A stretch of DNA of 64,000 nt, from NCBI RefSeq assembly GCF_000346615.1, contig NZ_ANNU01000023.1:62001-126000 (forward strand). The letters are read 5' to 3'. The position numbers were made by a program, and so were the translations under genes. A model generated the notes under the pieces. That model saw only the letters and a list, made by a program, of their open reading frames with translations. It did no database searches and was not told the origin of the DNA. How positions within the stretch are numbered: position 1 is the first letter of the stretch; the number at the start of each line of letters is the position of its first letter. Positions 8,243 to 15,713 of this stretch are shown here, one piece after another. This DNA is from Nafulsella turpanensis ZLM-10 (GTDB lineage: Bacteria > Bacteroidota > Bacteroidia > Cytophagales > Cyclobacteriaceae).

Positions 8243-8428
8243 TAGGCTGTGTCTGAGGAATCAAAATTTAGATGTCATGCCGACCTAAGGAGTCGGGCCG
8301 ATGCCGCATCTTTCAATGCTTGATAACCCTCTGAGTTGTCTATTTAATCGGACCGCCGAAGCGGAAAGATTCCTCCTATTGTCGGAATGACAAAAAATGT
8401 GTTTAAAGTATTCACCCGACACAGCCTA
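8243..8428. mobile_element. MITE-like element with nested inverted repeats
   Basis: A 186-bp non-coding element. Its ends are inverted copies of TAGGCTGTGTC (left 8243-8253, right complement 8418-8428), followed by partly matching GGAAT/TGAAT. Inside, GTCATGCCGAC (8274-8284) and GTCGGAATGAC (8381-8391) form a second inverted pair. The ends begin with TA, which could be a TA target duplication as for IS630/Tc1-type elements. There is no ORF. Similar hairpin repeats are known between genes in Bacteroidota. Mobility is inferred only from the structure. Confidence 0.5.
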
Positions 8429-8512
8429 GTGCAGGGTTGAAGGATTTTTTAATAGCGTAAACTATTTTTCATAGAAAACACCCTCTTTACCAAGATAATT
8501 CTACCGGATTTA

Positions 8513-8520
8513 TAAATTTG
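8513..8520 (+). promoter_or_regulatory. Bacteroidota -7 element (TAAATTTG)
   Basis: TAAATTTG fully matches the TAnnTTTG consensus and lies 38 bases upstream of the ATG at 8558, giving an expected leader of about 30 bases. A clear -33 TTTG was not found at the right spacing. Confidence 0.5.
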
Positions 8521-8557
8521 TTCTTTCATCAAAATAACCTTTTCAGACTTATCATTT

Positions 8558-9124
8558 ATGGAAACTATTAATAGAGGCTTTGAGCCGGAAGTGCTGGAAG
8601 AGTACCGCCGGAAAATGGAACGCTCGAAGAAACGTTTTATCATTGTTGATTCGGAAGACAACAGTGATGAGTATGTAAATTTTAACTTCATTGGCCAGTA
8701 CGAGGGAAGGGAAGTAGTGTTTGATGCCGTTATCTATACACTTCGCCTCCATTATCACAGTGAGTTATACGAAATTGCGGAGCATAAGGCAGCCCAGCGT
8801 TTCCCTAATTTCAAAAATATTCGCTACGAAGAAGATGAAAATGGGGATTTTAAAGCCCTCAATGCCGAGCAGGAAGAGATTGGTCTATACATGGCGGAAG
8901 TAATGATGGAGCTTGAAGAGGAAGAAGCAGTGAAAGTTCAGGAGCATGTGGACCTGGACCCTTATGTGGATTTTGGCGTGGGCCTTGATGCGGTATTAAA
9001 TGTGGAGAAAGTGACGGATAAAGTAATAGATCGCTTTATTCAGCAGTTCAACGAAGGAACACTTGCCCTGGACGATACTCTTTACACCTTTTCCGAGGAA
9101 GAAGATTCGGAAGTAGAAAGATAG
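8558..9124 (+). CDS. Hypothetical acidic protein
   Basis: A 188-residue soluble protein with no signal peptide or membrane helix and a strongly acidic composition, notably an ELEEEEAV stretch near residue 130 and an EEEDSE tail. I do not recognise the family. It has its own TAAATTTG promoter and is followed 22 bases later by the deacetylase-like gene, so the two are probably co-transcribed. Normal codon use and a clean start support a real gene. Confidence 0.7.
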   Translation: METINRGFEPEVLEEYRRKMERSKKRFIIVDSEDNSDEYVNFNFIGQYEGREVVFDAVIYTLRLHYHSELYEIAEHKAAQRFPNFKNIRYEEDENGDFKALNAEQEEIGLYMAEVMMELEEEEAVKVQEHVDLDPYVDFGVGLDAVLNVEKVTDKVIDRFIQQFNEGTLALDDTLYTFSEEEDSEVER

Positions 9125-9146
9125 TTTTTCTGCTTTTTTGGCTGTT

Positions 9147-10049
9147 ATGCTAAAAATTGCCTGGTCTGCTGTTTATGCCCATCCATTGCCGGCTAACCAC
9201 CGTTTCCCGATGCTCAAGTATGAGCTTTTACCGGAGCAGTTGTTATATGAAGGAACAGTGGCCCAGGAAAATTTTTTTGAACCCTCACTACTGCCAGAGG
9301 AGGAAGTAGTTGCTACGCATGACCCTGCTTATTGGAAGAAGCTAAAAGAGCAGAGCCTGAATAAAGCGGAAATCCGCCGTACGGGATTCCCGCTTTCCCC
9401 TCAGTTGGTGGAGCGGGAACTCACCATTATGCAGGGAACTCTGGAGGCGGCCCTCTTTGCCCTTCAGTATGGTATTGCCATGAATATCGCCGGAGGAACC
9501 CATCATGCTTTTACCAATAGGGGAGAGGGTTTTTGTCTGCTGAACGACATGGCTATTGCTGCCAACTATCTGCTAAAGAAAGGGCTCTGCCGGCAAATCC
9601 TGGTGGTGGACCTGGATGTACACCAGGGAAATGGCACGGCCCAAATCTTCAGAGACCAGCCTGCTGTTTTTACCTTTAGCATGCATGGGGACAGAAATTA
9701 CCCTCTACATAAAGAGGCCTCTGATTTTGATATTCCTCTGCCGGATGGCACCACTGATGCCCACTATTTAAAGTTGCTCAGCACCCATTTGCCAGCCCTG
9801 CTGGATCGGTTGCAACCAGACTTTATTTTTTACCAGTCAGGAGTAGATGTACTGGCCACAGATAAATTAGGCCGATTGGGTTTGAGCCTGGATGGCTGTA
9901 AAAAACGAGATGCCCTTGTACTGGAGCTGTGTAAAAAGAACAATATCCCTATTGCCGCAAGCATGGGGGGCGGTTATTCTGATAAAATTGCGCATATTGT
10001 AGAAGCCCATGCCAATACCTACAGACTGGCCCAGCAAATTTTCTTTTAA
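9147..10049 (+). CDS. Histone deacetylase-family (acetoin utilisation-type) hydrolase
   Basis: A 300-residue class I/II deacetylase-fold protein. Visible motifs are GGTHHAF (tandem catalytic histidines), a zinc-binding DLDVHQGNGTA (Asp and His ligands), FSMHGDRNYP, and the C-terminal SMGGGY. Bacterial members deacetylate acetyl-CoA synthetase, polyamines or other amides; the substrate here is unknown. The ATG at 9147 is chosen; an upstream in-frame TTG would add three residues. It lies 22 bases after the acidic hypothetical gene. Confidence 0.9.
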   Translation: MLKIAWSAVYAHPLPANHRFPMLKYELLPEQLLYEGTVAQENFFEPSLLPEEEVVATHDPAYWKKLKEQSLNKAEIRRTGFPLSPQLVERELTIMQGTLEAALFALQYGIAMNIAGGTHHAFTNRGEGFCLLNDMAIAANYLLKKGLCRQILVVDLDVHQGNGTAQIFRDQPAVFTFSMHGDRNYPLHKEASDFDIPLPDGTTDAHYLKLLSTHLPALLDRLQPDFIFYQSGVDVLATDKLGRLGLSLDGCKKRDALVLELCKKNNIPIAASMGGGYSDKIAHIVEAHANTYRLAQQIFF

Positions 10050-10215
10050 AGATTTATTGAACCGCTGGTTCACCTCCAGGCCCCAGGAACTTACCCTTCC
10101 TCTTCTTTTAAAATGCAGTGTTTGAGGGTGAGAGATGCTGGAGAAAAAGAGTTTTGAAGAAAAACCTTTAATTCACTGCTAACCAATTTCGATAAATCGC
10201 CGTATAAACATCTAT

Positions 10216-11094
10216 ATGAATACCGAAGCGATAAAACTACGAAACAGTGTTGGGTTTGTGCTCCCTTTCACCATTCTTCTCTGGTTGGTAAAGGGTTTGG
10301 AATATGCTGTGGGACTGGACTTCGGCTTCTTTGGAATTCTTCCCCGCACGCTCTCCGGCACCATGGGCATTATTACCGCCCCACTCATTCATGGCGATAT
10401 ACTGCACTTATTATCTAATACCTTTCCGCTGCTCCTGTTAGGGGTGAGCGTTTTTTATTTTTATGACAAGATTGCCCTGGAGGTCTTTGGCTGGATTTAT
10501 TTCATGTCGGGCTTCTGGGTATGGATGGCCGCCCGGGATGCTTACCATATCGGAGCCAGCGGCATCGTGTATGGTCTGGTGGCTTTTTTATTTTTCAGTG
10601 GCTTATTTCGCCGCGATACCCGCTCACTGGCCATTTCCCTGGTAGTAATTTTCCTGTATGGAGGTATGCTCCATGGGATCTTTCCCACCAACCAGGAAAT
10701 TTCATGGGAGTCCCACTTATTGGGTGCCCTTGCAGGCTCGTTCTGTGCTTTCTTTTATCGCAATGTAAAACTTAGGGAAAGGAGTGATGCTATGGCTGAT
10801 GAAGAGACCAGCCTTGTTGCTGAAAGTCCTAAGGAGGCAGCTCTGTCTTACCTCGATTACCAGAAGGCGGTTGATACCTATCCTTTGCAGGCTGCCCCTG
10901 TGCAGTCCGGCTTTTTTCCGCTTCCGGAGAAGCCTCCTGCCGGTCCTGCTGAGGTAAAACCAGCAGGAACAGTAAAGAAAAGGTTTATTTACGTGATTTC
11001 CGCAGCCAGAAAACAAAAGAAAGAAATAACCGTCTATTCTCATTGTGTTTCCCTTGCACCCCCTCAGTGGGAGCAATCTGCTACCTCCGCCTGA
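10216..11094 (+). CDS. Rhomboid-family intramembrane serine protease with long C-terminal tail
   Basis: A 292-residue membrane protein with six predicted helices in residues 10-190. The rhomboid dyad is present: Ser115 in GASG and His167 in ESHLLGA. The loop motif HGDILHLLSNTFPLL matches bacterial rhomboids. The roughly 100-residue C-terminal tail is hydrophilic, Pro/Ala-rich and unlike known domains. It ends oddly with a basic-to-polar segment, so a late frameshift is possible but not shown. A second, tail-less rhomboid (14231-14812) is a clear paralogue 3.1 kb downstream. Confidence 0.88.
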   Translation: MNTEAIKLRNSVGFVLPFTILLWLVKGLEYAVGLDFGFFGILPRTLSGTMGIITAPLIHGDILHLLSNTFPLLLLGVSVFYFYDKIALEVFGWIYFMSGFWVWMAARDAYHIGASGIVYGLVAFLFFSGLFRRDTRSLAISLVVIFLYGGMLHGIFPTNQEISWESHLLGALAGSFCAFFYRNVKLRERSDAMADEETSLVAESPKEAALSYLDYQKAVDTYPLQAAPVQSGFFPLPEKPPAGPAEVKPAGTVKKRFIYVISAARKQKKEITVYSHCVSLAPPQWEQSATSA

Positions 11095-11309
11095 TGGGGC
11101 ATTATAGAAATCCACTCAGGAATAAAGCTAAAGCTATCATTGATCATCATTCAAATAAGTCTGCCATTTTGTAAAGAATCGGCTTATAAAATAGCTTCAG
11201 TTCTGGTTAATAAGCTTTTTGAAAATTATTCTCCTGCTAAAGGAACCTAAAGTTTTAAAAAGTTGCTGAAATGATATATTTTGCAGCAAATTTAAAACTT
11301 ATTATCATC

Positions 11310-11945
11310 GTGAAAAACGTATCCTTAGTTCTGAATCTTGTTTTAGTAGTGGCGGTAGCCGTGCTGTTTTACCTGCATTTTTCTGGTAAACCTGCGGAAG
11401 GAGTTGAAGTAGTAGCCGGAGCAGGTCCTGCCAGGTCAAAAGCAGTAATTGCCTATGTAAATTCAGATTCCCTGCTGAACAATTACGACTTCTCAAAAGA
11501 AGTACAAGCCAAGTTAAAAGACATGGAAAGCAAGTATGAAGCAGAGTTTGCCAACCGTGCCAAAGGTCTTGAAAATGAATTTGCCACCTTCCAGCGTAAT
11601 GCCCAGTCCATGACCATCAATCAGGCTCGTGCCCGGGAAGAAGAGTTAATGCGTAAGCGTAATAACCTTTTGCAATACCAGGAAAGCCTTGGCCAGCAGC
11701 TGGTACAGGAACAGGCTCGCTTAAATGAAGAATTATACGATAAAGTATCTGCTTACCTGAAAGAATACGGACAGAAGGAAAATCTTGATGTGGTGCTGAC
11801 TTATACCAAAGGTAGCGGAGTTCTTTACGCAAGCGATAGCCTGGATATTACAAAAGCCGTGATTGCAGGTTTGAATGAACGCCATAAAAATGGAAATGCT
11901 GCCGTTGAGGAAAAGAAAGACGTAGTAAAATCTACAGTAAAATAA
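11310..11945 (+). CDS. OmpH/Skp-family periplasmic chaperone-like protein
   Basis: A 211-residue protein with an N-terminal membrane anchor or signal (NVSLVLNLVLVVAVAVLFYL), then an OmpH-type domain: VNSDSLLNNY near the start, a long charged coiled coil (residues 60-150), and LDVVLTYTKGSGVLYAS near the end. Skp-type proteins hold unfolded outer-membrane proteins in the periplasm. The GTG at 11310 is preferred because it starts the conserved KNVSLVLN segment. An ATG at 11271 lies in AT-rich DNA that looks like promoter. A strong terminator follows at 11976. Confidence 0.82.
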   Translation: MKNVSLVLNLVLVVAVAVLFYLHFSGKPAEGVEVVAGAGPARSKAVIAYVNSDSLLNNYDFSKEVQAKLKDMESKYEAEFANRAKGLENEFATFQRNAQSMTINQARAREEELMRKRNNLLQYQESLGQQLVQEQARLNEELYDKVSAYLKEYGQKENLDVVLTYTKGSGVLYASDSLDITKAVIAGLNERHKNGNAAVEEKKDVVKSTVK

Positions 11946-11975
11946 TCAACTGAGCCTACATGCCAGAAAGTCAGG

Positions 11976-12001
11976 AGCCCGGCCAATCGCCGGGCTTTTT
12001 T
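11976..12001 (+). terminator. Rho-independent terminator after OmpH-like gene
   Basis: AGCCCGGC (11976-11983) and GCCGGGCT (11989-11996) form a perfect 8-bp stem with a 5-base loop, followed by a T-run. Confidence 0.9.
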
Positions 12002-12084
12002 ATTTCAGTCGTAAAGAAAAAGGAGGGGAAGAGTTGCCATGAAAAAGAAATGCTTAAATTGATGTAACTTTTCAATTACATAAC

Positions 12085-13101
12085 ATGAAGAAATTTTTCC
12101 TACTTATTCCGGGCATGCTCCTGGTACTTGTGGCAGTATTTTACTTCTGGGGGAGTAATAACCGCTTTCCCGAAGATACTTACCATGCCCTCCTGCATTA
12201 CGGTCCTGTAACCGAAGCCAAATCGGCCAAAGATACCCTTTCTGTTATGACCTACAATATTGGCTTTTTATCCGGCATGGATAATAACCTTCCCGTCCCA
12301 GCCAACCCAGGTCTTTATGCCGATAATTTAAAGAAGGTCCTTAATCTTTTTGAGCGCCTGCAACCAGAGCTGGTGGGTTTCCAGGAAATAGACTTTGGCT
12401 CTGCCCGTTCTTTCGATGTGAACCAAATGGACAGCCTGGCTAAATACGGAAAGTATGCTTTTGGAATGAAGGGAGTAAACTGGGACAGAAATTATGTTCC
12501 TTTTCCATACTGGCCACCCTCTGTTCAATATGGCCGGATGCTATCGGGGCAGGCCATCCTGAGTAAGTTTCCGCTGATGGATGGACAACGGATTGTGCTG
12601 AATAAGCCTGAAGCTGCGCCTTTTTATTATAATGCTTTTTACCTCGACCGACTAATTCAGGTAACGAAAGTGGCTATAGGAGAGAAGGATACACTGGTGC
12701 TGATGAATGTGCACCTGGAGGCTTTCGATAAACAGACCAGAGAGCAGCAGGCAGAATATTTACTGAACGAGTACCGTAAATGGGCCACAAATTATCCGGT
12801 GATTCTCCTTGGCGATTTTAACAGTCGCCCTCCATATGCCAGCGAAATTATTGAGCAGGAAGAGACCATCAGTTTGTTTCTGGAAGAGCCAACCCTTGGG
12901 AATGCCATACCGGAAGAAGTTTACAGAAAAGCAGAGAAGGAATTCTTTACTTTTAATTCCGAAGCGCCTTACGAGCAGATTGATTTTATATTTTATACCA
13001 GGAAAGATATTAAGCCGGTAGAAGTGCGGGTGGTAAAAGAGGCAGCACAAATCTCGGACCATTTACCGGTACTTATGCGCTTTGTCTTTTTAAATCATTA
13101 A
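12085..13101 (+). CDS. Endonuclease/exonuclease/phosphatase (EEP) family protein
   Basis: A 338-residue protein with an N-terminal membrane anchor or signal (residues 1-22) and an EEP fold. Motifs are MTYNIGF (Asn), GFQEIDFG (metal-binding Glu), NVHLEAF, LGDFNSRP and QISDHLPV (catalytic His). The family includes DNases, sphingomyelinase-like and inositol-phosphatase-like enzymes. Export makes a phosphodiesterase acting outside the cytoplasm likely, but the substrate is not assignable. The next gene (DinB-like) starts two bases after the stop, so they are co-transcribed. Confidence 0.88.
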   Translation: MKKFFLLIPGMLLVLVAVFYFWGSNNRFPEDTYHALLHYGPVTEAKSAKDTLSVMTYNIGFLSGMDNNLPVPANPGLYADNLKKVLNLFERLQPELVGFQEIDFGSARSFDVNQMDSLAKYGKYAFGMKGVNWDRNYVPFPYWPPSVQYGRMLSGQAILSKFPLMDGQRIVLNKPEAAPFYYNAFYLDRLIQVTKVAIGEKDTLVLMNVHLEAFDKQTREQQAEYLLNEYRKWATNYPVILLGDFNSRPPYASEIIEQEETISLFLEEPTLGNAIPEEVYRKAEKEFFTFNSEAPYEQIDFIFYTRKDIKPVEVRVVKEAAQISDHLPVLMRFVFLNH

Positions 13102-13103
13102 AT

Positions 13104-13643
13104 ATGCACCCTAGCCTACAATACCAGTGGCAACGATTGGAGGAAGTGCGCCAGCAATACCAGCAGTATGTACAGAAGGAAGGGCCAGGGCAACTTCATT
13201 TTAAGCCTTCTCCTGATGCCTGGAGTACGTTACAGGTTCTTAGGCATGTAATAAGTGTGGAGCAGCTGAGTGTTGCTTCTCTTATTAAAAAGAAAGACAG
13301 CAATAAAGCGAAGAAGAAGACCCTTGGAACCAGTTTGAGATCTGCTATTCTTCGACTTTTGCTTAAAAGTCCGCTAAAGTTCAAAGCCCCGCCCATACCT
13401 GAGCTGGAATCAGGTGAGGAGCAGGATGTGCCGACCCTCCTGAAAGATTGGGAAGCATCGAGAGAACAGCTAAAGCTTTTTCTGGAAGATTTTCCGGAAG
13501 CCAGGCTGGATTATGAGATTTACCGTCACCCCCGATCCGGCTGGTTAACGGTTATACAGGCCCTGCAGTTTTTGGAGGAACATTTGCGCCACCACCAGCA
13601 GCAACTGAAGAGAATCCGCCTGTCTCCTGTTTTTCCCGCCTGA
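13104..13643 (+). CDS. DinB-superfamily (four-helix bundle, putative metal-dependent) protein
   Basis: A 179-residue protein with the DinB_2 pattern: a first His in VLRHVISVEQ near residue 48 and a C-terminal EEHLRHHQQQ supplying the other two likely metal ligands. The central region is basic (KKKDSNKAKKK) and longer than usual. DinB-fold proteins include bacillithiol and mycothiol transferases, which is interesting given ypdA in this window, but no specific transferase motif was seen. It starts two bases after the EEP gene. Confidence 0.75.
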   Translation: MHPSLQYQWQRLEEVRQQYQQYVQKEGPGQLHFKPSPDAWSTLQVLRHVISVEQLSVASLIKKKDSNKAKKKTLGTSLRSAILRLLLKSPLKFKAPPIPELESGEEQDVPTLLKDWEASREQLKLFLEDFPEARLDYEIYRHPRSGWLTVIQALQFLEEHLRHHQQQLKRIRLSPVFPA

Positions 13644-13695
13644 AATTTTTAAAGAGACCCTCAAACATTCGAATCAGGAAAAGGATTTAATAGGT

Positions 13696-14193
13696 ATGAT
13701 TGAACAATTTGCTTATCTGACCAAAGAGGAGCAGGACCTGATAATGGATGCTCCTGCGCTCATAACCGCTATGGTAGCGGCCAGCGATAAAGAAATAGAC
13801 AGTAAAGATAAAGAAATAGACAGTAAAGAGGTAGAGCGTGGCCTCGACTTAATGAAGTGGAAGCAGTTTCGTGCCCGTCCTGATTTGCTCAACTATTACC
13901 AGGAGGTGAGCCGGCAGTTTCCGGAAAGGTTAGATGCATTACTCAAAAAGGAACTTCCTACTGATGAAGCTAATCGCAATCAGCAGATTGAAGAAAGGCT
14001 AAGAGGCCTGAATAAGGTACTTCCAAAATTTGATAAAGAGTTTGCTGAACAATTGTATGCCAGCTATCGTGAACTGGCAAAGAGAGTGGCAGAGTCTTCC
14101 GGAGGAGTGCTGGGTTACCTTTCCATAAACTTTAATGAAGCGAAGCTCATAAAGCTGCCCATGATTGATGATCCACGAACCTACAATGTCTAA
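13696..14193 (+). CDS. Hypothetical helical protein with internal 21-nt duplication
   Basis: A 165-residue soluble helical protein that I do not recognise with certainty. Near residue 30 it has a perfect tandem 21-base duplication encoding DKEIDSK twice (13786-13827). The start MIEQFAYLTKEEQDLI and the helical charged pattern are reminiscent of TerB-like or stress-associated helical proteins, a weak impression only. It lies between the DinB-like and second rhomboid genes. The TATATTTG promoter of the rhomboid directly follows its stop. Confidence 0.65.
   Translation: MIEQFAYLTKEEQDLIMDAPALITAMVAASDKEIDSKDKEIDSKEVERGLDLMKWKQFRARPDLLNYYQEVSRQFPERLDALLKKELPTDEANRNQQIEERLRGLNKVLPKFDKEFAEQLYASYRELAKRVAESSGGVLGYLSINFNEAKLIKLPMIDDPRTYNV
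13786..13827 (+). repeat. Perfect 21-bp tandem duplication within a coding region
   Basis: GATAAAGAAATAGACAGTAA plus one A occurs twice head to tail (13786-13806 and 13807-13827), keeping the reading frame and repeating DKEIDSK. The two copies are identical, which suggests a recent duplication. Confidence 0.85.
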
Positions 14194-14195
14194 AA

Positions 14196-14203
14196 TATAT
14201 TTG
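14196..14203 (+). promoter_or_regulatory. Bacteroidota -7 element (TATATTTG) before second rhomboid gene
   Basis: TATATTTG fully matches TAnnTTTG and sits 28 bases upstream of the rhomboid ATG. A GGAGG sequence at 14222-14226, five bases before the ATG, is an unusually clear Shine-Dalgarno site for this organism. Confidence 0.5.
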
Positions 14204-14230
14204 TAAAACTAAGCGGGTAACGGAGGTTGA

Positions 14231-14812
14231 ATGTTTGAAAGGCTTAGCAGGAGCGTAGTAGTGCCTGCACGTTTAGTTTTGCTGATGTGGCTGGTTTATT
14301 TTTTTGAGATTAGCTGGCAGGTGGACCTGGCTTTTCTCGGAATTTACCCCAGGACCTTTCCTGGCCTTTTAGGTGTTTTTTGTGCCCCCATGCTGCATGG
14401 GAGCTTCTGGCATCTTACTTCCAACACCTTACCGCTCTTGTTTCTGGGTACGACCCTTTACTTCATTTACGGCCGGTTTGCGGACCAGGTATTCTTTTAT
14501 TGTTATTTCATGACAGGGATTTTAGTCTGGCTGCTGGCAAGACCTTCTTTCCACTTAGGCGCAAGCGGTTTAATCTATGGGCTCGCCTTTTTCCTTATCT
14601 TTTTCGGCTTCTTCCGAAAAGATTTTCTGTCTTTGATAATTTCTATTATTGTTCTGCTCATGTATGGTGGCCTGTTTTACGGTGTGTTTTCCTTTCAGAT
14701 TGGCGTTTCTTGGGAGTCACATTTATTAGGGGCCATTGTAGGCTTTATTCTGGCACTGCTGTACGGAAGGAAGAATGGAAAAGGGCGGAAGCAGGCAGAC
14801 TACTTTTACTAA
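14231..14812 (+). CDS. Rhomboid-family intramembrane serine protease (short paralogue)
   Basis: A 193-residue membrane protein with six predicted helices. The catalytic dyad is Ser112 in GASG and His164 in ESHLLGA. It aligns by eye over its full length with residues 1-190 of the rhomboid at 10216-11094 (LGIYPRTFPG versus FGILPRTLSG; SNTLPLLFLG versus SNTFPLLLLG), so it is a paralogue without the C-terminal tail. It has its own promoter and a clear GGAGG ribosome site. Confidence 0.88.
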   Translation: MFERLSRSVVVPARLVLLMWLVYFFEISWQVDLAFLGIYPRTFPGLLGVFCAPMLHGSFWHLTSNTLPLLFLGTTLYFIYGRFADQVFFYCYFMTGILVWLLARPSFHLGASGLIYGLAFFLIFFGFFRKDFLSLIISIIVLLMYGGLFYGVFSFQIGVSWESHLLGAIVGFILALLYGRKNGKGRKQADYFY

Positions 14813-14892
14813 AGCGGCCAAAAATTAAGGGCTGGTATATCTGCACAAAAAAAAGGATGAGATACAGAACGAACTCGCTTTCAGGGAAGGGA

Positions 14893-14941
14893 TAAAAAGT
14901 AAACCTGCTCTTCACTTCCTATTGGAAAGCAAAGAACAGGC
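14893..14941 (-). terminator. Probable terminator after cyclophilin gene
   Basis: On the minus strand CCTGTTCTTTG...AGGAAGTGAAGAGCAGG forms an imperfect stem (plus 14904-14940) followed by TTTACTTTTTATC. It lies 15 bases past the stop of the peptidyl-prolyl isomerase gene. Confidence 0.5.
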
Positions 14942-14955
14942 TATAAGTGATGCTA

Positions 14956-15393
14956 TTAAGCTTCAGAGACTTTGATTTTCTGAATTTTATCGCCGGCTTT
15001 TATTTCATCGATAACCTCCAGGCCATCTACCACTTTACCGAAGCAGGTGTGGTTTCGGTCGAGGTGCTGGGTATTCTGGCGGTTATGGCAAATAAAGAAC
15101 TGGGAACCTCCGGTGTTTCTTCCGGCATGCGCCATTGATAGCACACCCTTATCATGATACTGGTTGTCGCCGGTCAGTTCGCAGTCAATAGTATAGCCAG
15201 GACCTCCGGTGCCATTTCCTTTAGGGCATCCTCCCTGAATTACGAAATCAGGTATAACCCTGTGGAAAGTAAGACCGTCATAAAAGCCTTTTTCTGCCAG
15301 GTCAATAAAATTTTTCACCGTTTTAGGAGCATCTTTTTCATAAAACTCCACCTTCATATTTCCTTTGTCGGTAATGATTTCTGCGGTTTTCAT
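14956..15393 (-). CDS. Cyclophilin-type peptidyl-prolyl cis-trans isomerase
   Basis: A 145-residue single-domain cyclophilin without a signal peptide, hence cytoplasmic. The family core is intact: [19 protein letters not shown] with the catalytic Arg, then [19 protein letters not shown] and [12 protein letters not shown]. It catalyses proline isomerisation during folding. The length matches the minimal bacterial cyclophilin. It lies between the second rhomboid (convergent) and the xse operon (same strand, 119 bases upstream). Confidence 0.95.
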   Translation of the reverse strand: MKTAEIITDKGNMKVEFYEKDAPKTVKNFIDLAEKGFYDGLTFHRVIPDFVIQGGCPKGNGTGGPGYTIDCELTGDNQYHDKGVLSMAHAGRNTGGSQFFICHNRQNTQHLDRNHTCFGKVVDGLEVIDEIKAGDKIQKIKVSEA

Positions 15394-15512
15394 AATAATA
15401 TTATAATTAAGTAAAAAGTAACTTTATCAGGAGATTGCCTTGGGAATGAAATCGGCAGCATACCTGCTGATTTCAGATTTTCCGGTGCTCCGAAAGCCGG
15501 GTTTTGCCTTCC

Positions 15513-15713
15513 CTACTCCTTTAACTTCTCCAGCGTATTATTAATTTCTTCTTCAGTGCATTTTAACCTTTCTTTACAGAAAGCCATGAGTTCTGAAGCT
15601 TTTTTTACCAGCAGGGAAAGTTCATCAACATCTGGCTCTTCGTTTTCAATTTTATGCACAATTTGTTCAAGTTGTGCCAGGGCTTCTTTATAGCTTATAT
15701 TTTCTGGACTCAT
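15513..15713 (-). CDS. xseB: Exodeoxyribonuclease VII small subunit
   Basis: A 66-residue helical protein matching XseB: SYKEALAQLEQIVHKIENEE at the start, then DVDELSLLVKKASELMAFCKERL. With XseA it forms the nuclease that degrades single-stranded DNA bidirectionally. The start overlaps the xseA stop by four bases, so translation is probably coupled. Confidence 0.92.
   Translation of the reverse strand: MSPENISYKEALAQLEQIVHKIENEEPDVDELSLLVKKASELMAFCKERLKCTEEEINNTLEKLKE

Noticed and set aside
9147-10049. Histone-deacetylase-like gene as a recent eukaryotic transfer
   Set aside because: Bacterial acetoin-utilisation-type deacetylases are widespread, and the sequence shows no unusual composition.
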